Assembly (NCBI GenBank): GCA_029215795.1
Contig: JARDYH010000002.1
Span: 42,764,001 to 42,828,000 of the forward strand
Origin: Anniella stebbinsi
Lineage: Eukaryota > Chordata > Lepidosauria > Squamata > Anniellidae
Reading direction: 5' to 3'
Length of the DNA stretch: 64,000 bases
Position numbers and translations under genes: made by a program. Below are positions 10,247-20,331 of the stretch, one piece after another. Within the stretch, counting starts at the first letter, position 1. Every line of letters starts with the position of its first letter. The notes beneath the pieces were generated by a model. That model did no database searches. It saw only the letters and a program-made list of their open reading frames with translations, and had not been told where the DNA came from.

Positions 10247-10550
10247 CAGACTTACAGCAGATAAAAACAAGACTGCCCCACCCCCCGCAAAGCTCCTTTG
10301 CAGATATACCAGGAAAGGAAGGAGGCACTCCCTTGATTCAAACATGTCTACCATTTAAAGCAGTCTGGGAAACAGCAGGATCTTCCGCCTTGTCGCCTCT
10401 CTCCTCCTGTGTAATGCAGCCCATATCAATCATGCCAAAGAACCAAGAAGCACAAGAGCCCGGATAAACAACAGAAATGCTCTTAATGTAGAGACACTCA
10501 GAGACTGAGAGAGCCCATCAATGTATCTACCATATTCTTAGAGAGCTTGG

Positions 10551-10874
10551 AATGTTAGACTGAGTGGGTGTGGCTAGTGATGCTAGATAAGGGAGTGGGG
10601 GGAAGTTTGTCAGTTAGTCTGTTGGCAGTTAGTCAGTGGGTTGGGAGTCTGTCAGTGAGTGGTTGTTAGTTGGGGTTTGTAGGTGGCTGAGTGTGAGAAG
10701 ACTGTGTGAGAAAGAAATAGATATAAGGTTGTAGAGATTTAGGATTATTAGTATTAAGATTGTTATTACTAGTATTATTAAGAATAGACAGGATTTAAAT
10801 TGAATTTGAAGAAACTAAGAACTGTAAATGACAATAAACAATTTCTTTATTTTGCTACCATAAACCACGCGTCA
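10551..10874 (+). mobile_element. Possible solo LTR
   Basis: The segment runs from AATGTTAGACTGAG to CCACGCGTCA and carries a polyadenylation signal AATAAA at 10833, followed by a T-rich stretch and a CA end. It is flanked by a 6-bp direct repeat GCTTGG (10545-10550 and 10875-10880). The TG start lies two bases inside the duplication, which is irregular. The region after AATAAA is only about 36 bp. It could be a chance configuration. Confidence 0.4.
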
Positions 10875-10880
10875 GCTTGG

Positions 10881-12189
10881 CTTTGTCACCTGCTCTATTG
10901 GTTTCTAAATACACAAATTATATTAAACCTTTAGCCCAGTATATTCACAGCAGAACCTATTTCCCAACATCTTCGCCTTGTTCCCTCAAAGAGAGGGGAA
11001 AGGTAGTGTTATTTTGTCCTGCCTCAGGCTTATTCAAGTGGTGGCGCTTGTCCTGAGAAGGGGTGCTTATGACTGGGCCTAAGATATAAATGGTGTGGTG
11101 GCACACTGCTGTTTTTGCGGCATTAAGGGTTTATTCCAGCTTATCTTTGATATTTTTAAAAATGGAATAAGGGTGGGGGAAAAACCATGGCAGACATCCT
11201 GTTTGTTGACAATGTCATGAAATCAACTTATAAACTTCCATGTCACGATCTCTTATTTAGAGGAGCCCTCTCTCTTTCTCTGTTGCCTACCATTCTAGGC
11301 TTCATTTCCTTCAGTGCAGATTTGACGGGTGTCTCTGTAGTTCAGTGTGTAATATGATGCATGTGTCAACATGCATGGCTTTAGTAGCAACTGGTATATT
11401 GCCACCTGAAAGGATGTTGAAAACCCACAGCAATTCTGGATGAAAACATACGTGATCTTAAAACAATACTTGTCTCTTCCTCTGTCAACCTCTCTCTCTC
11501 CCCCCCCCCCCCCGACTGCTGCGTTCCTCTTCACTGTAGATTCAATCTTCCAATTATTAACAGGCCAATGTCAAGACAAAGCCTGCTAACAATAGACAGC
11601 CATGCTAGATTCCTGCAGGTGCTTGAACGTTCTGCCACACACATTTTTGAGGTCAGGAGGATGTGACTCCTTGCTGAAATCCACAAACACAAAGCGATGA
11701 AGACAGAGCACTACTTTAAGTAAGAATAATAGTTCCCTTGGCTGAAGGCCATGCCACATTTTTACTAACACAATGCATTTGTTTTCTGTAAGTGAAGGAT
11801 TCCATAATTATTTTAGGCAAGAAGAATTAACAAAGGTGATTAAGGCTATAAGTAATTCAATCCCAATCAAACTCTTTCTGAATTTTTTAATGAACATCAG
11901 GAGGTGGAAGTGATTCAAAAATTAAATCATAATGGCCCAAATTCTGTTTCACACTATGGATACTTTATTAATGGCCATGTCTATATTGGGGTAGAAGTTT
12001 AACCAAAACATACAAAATGCAGCAATAAAGACAAAAATCAGTAAATACACATTACATAAACTACTAACCAAAATTAAACTAATTCACAACCAAGCAATTG
12101 AAACAACCAAACAATTTAAAATTCAAAAACAAACCAATAGTTCCTCACTCCATACACCAACACCTATGGCTCTAACTTGAGCAAATAGG
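10881..12189. other. No gene recognised; contains (TC)n/C13 tract
   Basis: AT-rich DNA with a TC run passing into a poly-C run at about 11491-11513. An antisense 79-codon frame at 11295-11534 owes its glycine run to the poly-C tract and is not a gene. Confidence 0.55.
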
Positions 12190-12505
12190 TTTTCAGGCCT
12201 CATCTAAATTTGTCCAGCTCCAGTTCCATATGAAGGTGTAGAGGGGGAGAGTTCCATAATCTGGGATGAGATGGGAAAATGCCCGGAGCCTAGAATTTGC
12301 CACCTTAGTGCAAGGAACCACCAGAAGTCTGGAAACTGTGGATTGCCTTCTCCTAAGAGGAGCATGCCATCCAACCAGCTCAGCCAAATAATATTCATAA
12401 AATGGAACTGCCTTGCACTCCCTTAGGTCATCAGCAGAAAGTCTTCTCACTTGCTTGCCACCAAGGGCAGTTAGGTAGCTGAGTACAAGTGAGACAACTT
12501 TGCAG
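12190..12505 (-). mobile_element. L2-clade LINE ORF2 C-terminal fragment, inverted
   Basis: On the minus strand the translation includes YYLAELVGWHAPLRRRQ, SRLLVVPCTKVANSR, LRAFS and DYGTLPL. This matches the conserved L2/CR1 reverse transcriptase C-terminus (pattern: LLVVPRT, RAFS, LWNSLP). The frame is open for 119 codons but has lost key residues (DYGTLP for LWNSLP). It lies head to head with a plus-strand L2 3' end starting at 12541, a layout expected from 5' inversion during insertion. Confidence 0.75.
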
Positions 12506-12540
12506 GAGGGACTCCACACCACTGGAATGAGACTCCACTG

Positions 12541-12715
12541 AGGGCTCATCAATGTCTTCTTTGCAGGTCTTCAGGAAAGTCCTGAAGACCCACTTGTTCT
12601 TATTGGCCTTTCCTTAAGTTGTGGGCTGCTAGTTTTATTTGTAATGACAATTGTTATTGAATTTTATTATCTCATCTTGTATCCTGCTTTGGGAGGGTTC
12701 CACCCCTAAAAGTGG
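12541..12715 (+). mobile_element. L2-clade LINE 3' end
   Basis: The plus-strand translation gives SSLQVFRKVLKTHLFLLAF, the last conserved block of L2 ORF2 (usual pattern SL--F-K-LKTHLF). It is followed by an AT-rich 3' untranslated region and 'GCTTTGGGAGGGTTCCACCC'. Immediately upstream is 'TGGAATGAGACTCCACTGAG', equivalent to the WNELPL block one frame away, so at least one frameshift is present. Confidence 0.75.
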
Positions 12716-12733
12716 CCTCCAAAAGTTTGGAAA

Positions 12734-12735
<2 letters not shown>

Positions 12736-12793
<58 letters not shown>
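12736..12793. repeat. (GT)n(GA)n compound microsatellite
   Basis: About 14 GT units pass directly into about 14 GA units, 58 bp in total with no interruption. It is probably length-polymorphic. Confidence 0.97.
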
Positions 12794-12794
<1 letters not shown>

Positions 12795-12795
<1 letters not shown>

Positions 12796-13517
12796 CATGT
12801 AGGATCTTTCCCCTCCTGGGTCTTAACAGAGATTACACTCTGGGTATCTCCTTGGGAAAAGGGAAGTAGGTTAATAGCATCTTTGCAGAAACACCTGAAA
12901 TTCAGTAAAAAAATGAACCAGAATAGAATATGGCGGCAAAATGGAAGGCTAGTTATTTCAACAACTGCAAAAGCATATGGACATATTTCTATGGATGTAT
13001 TTGTAGTCTTCTATCTGGAGTTCTCTAAAGAGTTGGAAAACATTGTCAACATGAAATGAGCTACTTTTTTATTTTTTAAGTAAGGATAGATGCAGTTCTG
13101 TAGGCAGAATGTCAATGGCAGTTGGATGTGGAAAATCCCAAGGCATGTTTCTACAAAGAGGAAGGAATGGTTTCTTATGGGAGCTCCATGTGTACATAAA
13201 GAGCTGACTGAAATAATTTTGCTGTCTAAGGCAAAAATGAATCCTCATCACCTTCCCTGTTATTCTGTAGTGGCGGTGGTGAATTATGTTTTCTCCTAGG
13301 GGACTTGTCTGATCAGAATTCTTTTACTAGTTCCCTACAACTGAATGAAGTAAAGAGAAGCAACTAGGAAAAGGTGATGGGGACATCACTTTCCAGACCT
13401 TGTTGTCCAAGAAGCTGGGCAGAGATGGATTGTGTGCTCTCTAGAAATTTTTTTGGGACTGTCCTGGAGCCCATGGAATTCAGCCAAACGAGTCGGGCAT
13501 TTGCACTGCCTGTTTTG
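12795..13517. other. No gene or repeat recognised
   Basis: Unique-looking sequence; frames on both strands overlap and lack motifs. Confidence 0.5.
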
Positions 13518-13961
13518 GCCTTCCCTATCCTGGTGCCCTCCATAGGGTGACCAGATAAAATCCAGGTCAGGGCTCATGTAACTTTAACAGTTGTAGAGCA
13601 AAGGGAATTTCAGCCAGTGTCATTTGTATGCAATTAGTTCCTGGTGAAATTCCCACTTCATCACAACTGTTAAAGTTGCAGTGGCCTTGCCTTCTTTTGT
13701 ATATGGTCACTCTAGTATAGTGCCTGCACCTTTAACTGTTGTGATGAAGAGGGAATTTCACCAGGAGCTAATTGCATACAAATGACACTGGCTGAAATTC
13801 CCTTTGCTCTACAACTGTTAAAGTTACAGGAGCCCTGACCTGGATTTTATCTGGTCAGCCTAGCCCTCCAGATGTTTTGGGCTTCAACTCCTATCAGCCC
13901 AAGCCAGCAAGGCTAGGAATGTTGACAGTTGAAGTCCAAAACATCTGGAGCAGTGCCAGAT
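13518..13961. mobile_element. Family H palindrome split by a Family A insertion
   Basis: The left piece CCTTCCCTATCCTGGTGCCC (ending CTCCA at 13542) resumes at 13863 with GCCCTCCAGATGTTTTGGGC and runs to about 13961 (CCAAAACATCTGGAGC, GTGCCAGATTG). The eight bases GCCCTCCA occur on both sides of the insertion and are the duplicated target. The H element is therefore older than the A copy. Confidence 0.85.
13543..13862. mobile_element. Family A dimeric hAT-like palindrome, copy 3
   Basis: This 320-bp copy starts TAGGGTGACCAGATAAAATC and ends GATTTTATCTGGTCAGCCTA. The perfect 8-bp duplication GCCCTCCA lies at 13535-13542 and 13863-13870. Both outermost arms carry 'CAGATAAAATCCAGGTCAGG' where the other copies have 'CATATGAAAAGGAGGACAGG', so this copy belongs to a distinct subtype. 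The internal relic terminus is in the same orientation as in copy 1. Confidence 0.9.
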
Positions 13962-14139
13962 TGACAAAGCAAGGCCCATTCAGTTGAGCTGGCCTAGTAT
14001 GAATCGGAGCACACACAAAGCTTTGCACCGGAGAGCCATAGGTCACAAAACTATAGACACCTACTTGGAAATAAGTGAGCTTCATTTCTGTGAGGTTTAT
14101 GTACAGAGCTTCCACTATGGATAGTAGCTCTGGCTTTGA

Positions 14140-14533
14140 CCTAGATTAGAAGGGGCCAGACACATCAGAAGGACCAGCAGCAAAGGCACACGTAGGTCTT
14201 CTGGGGAGAACTAGGCTGACAACTGTTACTCAGAGGACCTTTTCTTCTGCCAACTCTAAACTGTGGAATGGCCTGTCAGAGGAGATTCATCAACATCATA
14301 CTCTCTCTGAGTTTAATATGCTATAAAGATTAGTCTCTTCCGGCAGGCCTACTGGGATGAATTTTAAACTTAAGAATTTTAAGATGTCCTGATTGTTATT
14401 TTAATATTGTATTGGGTTTATATGCTCTTTTAATTAGTTTTATGCATTTGATTTATATTGTACTGTTGTATTAATGTTGTTCCCTGCCTCGATCCAAAGG
14501 GAGAGGCAGGTAAGAAATATTATTATTATTACT
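14140..14533 (+). mobile_element. L2-clade LINE 3' end with (ATT)n tail
   Basis: The translation across 14180-14345 gives RTRLTTVTQRTFSS, then SKLWNGLSEEI and TLSEFN. This is the L2 ORF2 C-terminal block (RTFSS, LWNSLPEEIR), followed by stops. The 3' untranslated region is T-rich. It closes with CCTGCCTCGATCCAAAGG, the hairpin-like terminal motif of L2 elements, and a short (ATT)n tail at about 14516. Heavily 5' truncated and dead. Confidence 0.8.
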
Positions 14534-14741
14534 GCAGAAATAAGCCCTGACACTGGGCTAGAGTCTGTTTGCTGAGAGACCTCTGCACAGGGATTCCCAG
14601 AGACTGCTTCTGCCTGGAGCCCCATGCTCACCTTCGCCAGACCACCAGCTGAGGCAGGAGGGAATGAAATGCTCAGCCTGGGGACAGGAAATTGGCCTTT
14701 TCAGCTCACCACTGTCTTGGAAAGAGGTGATAGTCTGTAGC

Positions 14742-15068
14742 TAGGGATGTCAGAGAATTCCGCAATGGATTCAAAGGAGTTCAGATTTCTATGAATCCAA
14801 CCTATGGATTCTGCAGCATACCACATTTTTCTGAGTCATATGGATTCTGCGGACTTGTGGACCAGTTTTTCACCTGGGGTTTTTTTTTTTGCGCTAATGC
14901 ACATTTGCACAAGCATGCATTAGTGCTAATGCAAATTAGTGAACGTAGAACAAAATTTTGGTTAAAAAAATAAAACGAATTCTGTCAATGAGTGGACGTT
15001 GGAATGAAAGACGCCTGAAAATCCATGAAACACAGACGGAACAGATGTAACAAAATCCATACATCCTA
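14742..15068. mobile_element. Probable hAT-like non-autonomous element
   Basis: The left end TAGGGATGTCAGAG followed by ATGGATTC is answered at the right by ATCCATACATCCTA. The interior has a small palindrome of 'TGCATTAGTGCTAATGCA' type. The ends resemble those of 57416-58186 (TAGGGCTGTG / CATCTCTA). The flanks share only TCTG, so the target duplication is not convincing. Confidence 0.5.
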
Positions 15069-15818
15069 ATCTGGCCTGACTAGCATAAATAAAAAGACTT
15101 CTTTTGGACACTAGACTTGGGCAAAGCAAATTGCTCACTTGGAACTCTCCAAGGTCCTGCAACTTGGGTCTGACCTTTATCCATAGGTCTCCCCCTGCCA
15201 GGACTGGACAATAGTGGAGATCTGTGAGTGGATCATGTTGTTGTTGTTTTTTTAAAAAAGTTTTAAAGCAGCAGCTGGGGAGGGCTGTGGGATGAGTTGG
15301 CTTGCATTGGCAGTCCTGGAGTAGGGGGTCTTAACCTATACCCTTGCACCATTTCCCAGACAGAAATCTCTCCCAAAACCTGCCATGCTTGATAAGGATT
15401 GGGGGGAGGCAGAAGAGAGGTGCAATATGGGATTTGATAAGAGGAAATGATGCAGAGGAAAAGGTTAGACATACCCTTCCTTAGCACTATCGCCTCAACT
15501 TGATTTGCCTTCTGCCCCTATCCCCATCAGTGGCTACTATAAGTCTTTAAAAGAGGTGTGCGGAGATCCAGTCCATGGATCTGAATTCTGTGTAGGATGG
15601 CTTTAGTCGCTTATTCTAGGGACATGACAGAACTATGAGTTAGTTAACAAGTGGCTCTTAAGATTTTACAGTGTGATGGATCCAGATTGAAACTGGATCA
15701 ACTGCACTGATGGGAGTGGACTTCCTTACCACCTCCTTCTCACGGCAGCCTGTCCAGCCTCCTGAAAATGCTACGCAGAGAGTCAAGAGACCCTGCTCCA
15801 TGGGTTGAGCCATGGTTG

Positions 15819-15868
15819 GTGTGTGTGTGTGTGTGTGTGTGTGTGAGTGAGAGAGGGAGAGGGAGAGG
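15819..15868. repeat. (GT)n microsatellite with GAGA/GGGAGA tail
   Basis: Thirteen GT units are followed by degenerate GAGA and GGGAGA units. Confidence 0.95.
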
Positions 15869-16558
15869 TCCCTGAAATTCAGATGGAACGGCCTTTCACA
15901 AGAGAAACTTTCTTTTTGCAGAAAGCTGAACCTTTCACAAGTGGAATCCATTGTGTCTGGAGATATATATTGGTCTGTTCGTTCGTTTCTTTTAGTGACT
16001 AAACCAGCCAGGTTCAGCCTAGACATATGGATACAAGAAGTCTTTTTTTTTTTAGGCAAGTGATGTAAAGTTAATACACTTTCATTCCAACATATTTTAC
16101 TACCCCACAGCTAAGTCTTAATGTCCCTGGTAGGTAAAAGACCTGCTGAATTTAGTGAAAGTGTTGTCAGTGTGAGAGCAAAGGATCAACTATTTTATGT
16201 TATTAATTTTGTGAGCAAGGATGTACCTTTTATAAGACAGGGAAATAACAGTACAGATGAAAAAAATTGACCGAGGGACCAGAAAAAAAGAGAGCTTCAT
16301 GCAGAGAGGATAAGTTCACCATTTTAAAGACAACAACAGAGATGCCTTGAACTCCAAGTTATTCAATTTATCTGCTATTGAAAATATATAAGGCAGAGCT
16401 AACCCTGTGAAGGTTCAGGCTTGCTTCTTGGGAAACTTATGTCAGATCCGATTCCTAAGGCAACATCTTTGGTCTGAACTTGTCTCATTTCTGAAGCATG
16501 CTTCCACTAGACAGGGAAGGAGTATTAACGAAAATGACTCAGCTGAAGAATTTCTAAA

Positions 16559-16562
16559 ACAC

Positions 16563-16598
<36 letters not shown>

Positions 16599-16599
16599 T
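16559..16599. repeat. (CA)n microsatellite
   Basis: An ACACATACAT lead is followed by about 14 uninterrupted CA units. Confidence 0.95.
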
Positions 16600-16654
16600 T
16601 TGGCCGTTGGGCTTTTAAAATTTCAACTCCTGCTTACCTTTGCTAGTCTTAAAC

Positions 16655-16782
16655 AGTCTTCCACAACCTGGTGTCCACCTCCCATAATTCTCAGCCAGCG
16701 TGGCCAAAACAGAGACCAGCCAATGGCCATTCTGGCTGGCAATAATGTCCAACACATCAGAAGGGCACCAGGTTGGGGAAGG
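16655..16782. mobile_element. Family H palindrome, copy 4
   Basis: The ends are 'GTCTTCCACAACCTGGTGTC' and 'GGGCACCAGGTTGGGGAAGG'. The middle has AGCCAGCGTGGCC and its mirror GGCCATTCTGGCTGG. Confidence 0.8.
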
Positions 16783-16984
16783 ATGGTCTAAAACTTCATT
16801 TAAATGATTCTAAAGTAATACCATGTATTACATGGTGTCACCCAGCCATTGCACTCTTGATTTGCAAGAAACTAACTGCTCTTGTTTCCAAACATTTGAA
16901 ATGCTTCTCTACTAGGGAAAGGAGTACAAAATGCTCTTAATGATGCCCATTATACTGCTAGCACTACTGCAGTGTTTCCAGACA

Positions 16985-17700
16985 ATGGAGCAGTTTGCAC
17001 ACCTTGCTAAACCACCATGGATTAATTAACACATGTGAGCAGCTCTTTTGAATGTTGATCCTGGTTTGTTGTGTCATGAGGGTCCTGTCTTGTTGTATTG
17101 CTGTGATCCTGGCTTGTTGTGTCACAAAGGTGGGTTATTGGCATGGTTAACAAACCACCCAGAACCCATGTGCTGTTTTAGCATTCTGGGTTGTTTGTTA
17201 ACCACTCCAACAGTAGGCTGACCATATGAAAAGGAAGACAGGGCTCCTGTAACTTTAACAGTTGTAGCGAAAAGGGAATTTCAGCCAGTGTCATTTGTAT
17301 GCAATTAGTTCCTGGTGAAATTCCCTCTTCATCACAACAGTTAAAGTTGCAGGCACTATACTAGAGTGACCATATACAAAAGAAGGCAGGGCCCCTGCAA
17401 CTTTAACTGTTGTGATGAAGAGGGAATTTCACCAGAGACTAATTGCATACAAATGACACTGCTGAAATTCCCTTTTCTCTACAACTGTTAAAGTTACAGG
17501 AGCCCTGTCCTCCTTTTCCTATGGTCAGTCTATCCAACAGCTCACCCTCAATGGGTTTTCATGACATTGACATAGCAAGCCATAGTTGTGTCCTGAAGAG
17601 GCAACCTGGTGCGTATAAACTCTGTGGCTCATCCTGGCTTAAATAAGCCACTACAGACCATGGCAATTATGTGAATCTGATTAATAGATATGAGTGCAGG
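16985..17700. mobile_element. Unclassified repeat hosting a Family A insertion
   Basis: The flanks of the copy at 17214 carry repeated words on both strands: CTGGTTTGTTGTGTCA, CTGGCTTGTTGTGTCA, GGTTAACAAACCACCC, GGGTTGTTTGTTAACCAC. The last two are mirror images around 17135-17205, so this part is itself a palindrome. Joining 17205 to 17533 across the Family A copy (with one TCCAACAG) restores a continuous sequence. Boundaries are uncertain. Confidence 0.5.
17214..17532. mobile_element. Family A dimeric hAT-like palindrome, copy 4
   Basis: This 319-bp copy starts TAGGCTGACCATATG and ends CCTATGGTCAGTCTA. The perfect 8-bp duplication TCCAACAG lies at 17206-17213 and 17533-17540. The central spacer is oriented as in copy 2 (GCACTATACTAGAGTGACC). 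Small point changes against copy 1 show it is an independent insertion, not an assembly duplicate. Confidence 0.9.
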
Positions 17701-18290
17701 GGAGAATACCCATTGTGCAAGAGACTTGCCTGATTACCCAAGACATTTTGCTGCCTGGAGCACAAAAACGAAGGATTTCCCCCCCTCCTCAAGTTGAGTT
17801 TCATAGCACCCAAGCCAAAAATCCCATGAAAGGCGACCCTTGAGTGTCATTTCAACAGCTAATAATTCTCCAGATAGAAAAGGAAGGTTCTCTGCCCCTG
17901 AAAAGTAACAAAGAAAAGCAAATGCAAAAGAAATTAAGTTTTAAAAACCCTCTGGCAAAACCACTCTTTCTGTGTGCATGCCAAGGCAAATGTGGAGGAG
18001 CTCTGATTTCTCCACAAAACAAGGCTCTTAATGAAATTCAAAGCCTTTGCTTACAAGCGTATTTTATTAACAGAAACTTGTATTTGTTTGCTATTTTATA
18101 CGTTTATTTTGCTGTAAAAGACAAATGCATCATGTAACAAAGCTCTGTATTTAGAAAAAGAAAATGACAAATATCACTCACTTACCCTCATACTTTTCCA
18201 ACTGCGCACAGCTGCCTGTGGTGATTTCACACAGCTGCTATAAGGACAAGTCAGAGGAGCAGGGCCTGCTATGGCTTATGGGGACTCTAT
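17701..18290. other. No gene or repeat recognised
   Basis: AT-rich. A 97-codon plus frame at 17844-18137 has no recognisable motif and no splice or promoter context. Confidence 0.5.
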
Positions 18291-18295
18291 GCTAT

Positions 18296-18863
18296 TGTCA
18301 GAATGAGGCCTGGTCTCCTTGGTGTGGATTCCAAATCAGATCCAGAGGCTGACAAAGATCAGCCAAGACTGGAAATGGTGGAGGAAATTCTCCAAAACTC
18401 TCCAGGTGTCAAGGAGGAATCTTTTCAGGAGCTTATCAAACAGGAGGCTCAGGCTCAGAGATCGCCTTCCCCCTGCCCCCTTCTCCCCCACCCCCAGGAA
18501 CTCAGTCTTCGTTGGAGGGAAGAGGGAGCATTGGAATTGACAGATCCCAGAGTATGCCACAGGGTCAATCAGGTGGAGGTGGGAGGCGGTCCCACAGACT
18601 AGCCACATGGCAGAGGTTGCCGCTTGAAGTCCCTCTTTGAAGGAGGGGTCTGGTGCCTGTCAGGCACAGCAGGAAACTGGCCATTTAGTTGATAGGCAAC
18701 TGCCTTGCTTTGTTAGGCTAATTAAGCTTAGAGGACAGCTCCTAGCATTCACACTCCATTCAGGTGTGAAGAGGTATCTATTTACTGAATAAAGGTTTTG
18801 TGGATCGCACAGCAGACCTCTTTATTGTCTCACATCTTGATGGGAGGGCTTGGAATCATGACA
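18296..18863 (+). mobile_element. Solo LTR with 5-bp target duplication
   Basis: The 568-bp unit begins TGTCAGAATGAGG and ends GGAATCATGACA, giving the TG...CA ends with TGTCA/TGACA inversion typical of long terminal repeats. It is flanked by a perfect 5-bp duplication GCTAT (18291-18295 and 18864-18868). A polyadenylation signal AATAAA lies at about 18787, followed by a T-rich TTTATTGTCTC. No internal retroviral or gypsy coding region flanks it, so it is a solo LTR left by recombination. Relatives are at 61432 (plus) and 56040 (minus). Confidence 0.8.
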
Positions 18864-18868
18864 GCTAT

Positions 18869-20059
18869 ATGAGAACAGTTGAGGCTCCAGAGCTTCTGGT
18901 ATTAACTAGAGTACCAGCATAACGACAGAACAAGTCCCAGAACTAAGCTACATGCTATGTTAAATGCATAGCATGGAGATGATCTTTTGTGGCCCAGTCT
19001 GGATCAGGACCACTCACATGGCTGGGGTGGGGGAGGGTTAAAACTCTGCTTTACTCCATAGGATGGGCTACACATATTACAGTTGAAAGGGATTTTCATC
19101 TTCTGGAAAGAGGGTCTGCCACCTTTGGAAATGTAAATATGATTCATTGATGCAAATTAAAAACAAATAACAACAGAACAACAACACAATCTTGTAGTTT
19201 AGGGTTGAGCTAAAATGACCCTCTTTAGACCAGGTTAATATTGTACAGGTGACAGGTGAAGAATTAGGACCTCAATGCACCTTTGAAATTGATTTCTCAA
19301 ACAGTGAAGTCCTAGGCATATCTGCTCAGGAGTAAGCCCCACTGAGTTCACTGGAAGTTACTCCCAGGTAAGTGCATATAGGTTTGCAGCCCAAGCCATT
19401 CATTTTATGGTATGTTCACTCTTTTTGAGTCCAAAAACTCAGTGTTGAATATTTTGAACATTTTACAATTTAATTGTAAGCTTTAGCTCATGTTTAGGGG
19501 TGGAGGAGATAAAATAGATGATTGATCTTTGGCTCCTAATCTTATTTGGCTCCTAATCTTACACACATCAATTGAGTAAAGTTCTCGTTAGCTTTTCAGA
19601 GTCCTTTCCCAAATCAGTATGTCTCTAACCACTGGATTCCTTCTTCCATGAAAATTAATCTCAAGAGAGGCCCCTGCCCCCCCCTCTCGAGTGTTTGCCA
19701 CTTCAAAATTGTGTTGTGTTCTATACATTTCAGTCTTTGTCTTCTTAGGGAAAGGCTCAGCTTCCATCTTTTATGTTGTCAAGGCTATTTTCACCTAAGC
19801 TAAGCTATATCCATCCACCCTTTATAGCTCTGCTATGAGAGGAAATCCACTTACAGAGGCTCTATTATCTTCTTTGTCTGTGAATAAGTACTTTCCAGTG
19901 TTGCAGCTCTTATTCTGAAGTTCTTCGATGGGGCTATTCCAGTAAATTGTTTGAAGCAAACAGCCTAGGCTATTTGTGATTTATGTAAACCCCAATTTAC
20001 CACTAGAGGCTTGCTGTGAGCAGTTTGCTTCATTCTTTGCGGATGAATTAGTAATGGCA
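18869..20059. other. No gene recognised
   Basis: Includes a Family D fragment at 19310-19386 and a 17-bp two-copy tandem (TTGGCTCCTAATCTTAT) at 19529-19561. The remainder is unique-looking AT-rich DNA. Confidence 0.5.
19310..19386. mobile_element. Family D short palindrome fragment
   Basis: Contains CTGCTCAGGAGTAAGCCCCA, CTGAGTTCACTGGAAGTTA, CTCCCAGGTAAGTGCATATA and GGTTTGCAG, collinear with the copy at 40009. Confidence 0.7.
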
Positions 20060-20331
20060 TGTCCAGTTGCTTTTGAGTTTTCAGCTTCTTGATCTTGAGG
20101 AGGTGGGCATGGTGTCTGGAGAGATGAGGGTTATCACATGCCTTCTCATTTCTTATCCTTCCTGGCTAATTAAATCAGTCAGGATGCAATTGGCCACAGG
20201 CTTTGTGGGAGGGATATGTTCCCTGTTGCTTAAAGGAGACAGTACTAAGATCTTTATAAAGGAAACCCTCCCCTGATCCAACAAACTTGGGAAGCCATAG
20301 GTTAGTTCCTTGGCCAAGGTGACTGAGAGAG

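Larger units (their letters stand above)
15069..16654. other. No gene seen; two CA/GT microsatellites
   Basis: The stretch holds (GT)n at 15819-15868 and (CA)n at 16559-16599. The remainder is unique-looking. The 133-codon minus frame at 15658-16059 runs through the GT tract (a histidine-threonine run) and has no other support. Confidence 0.55.
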
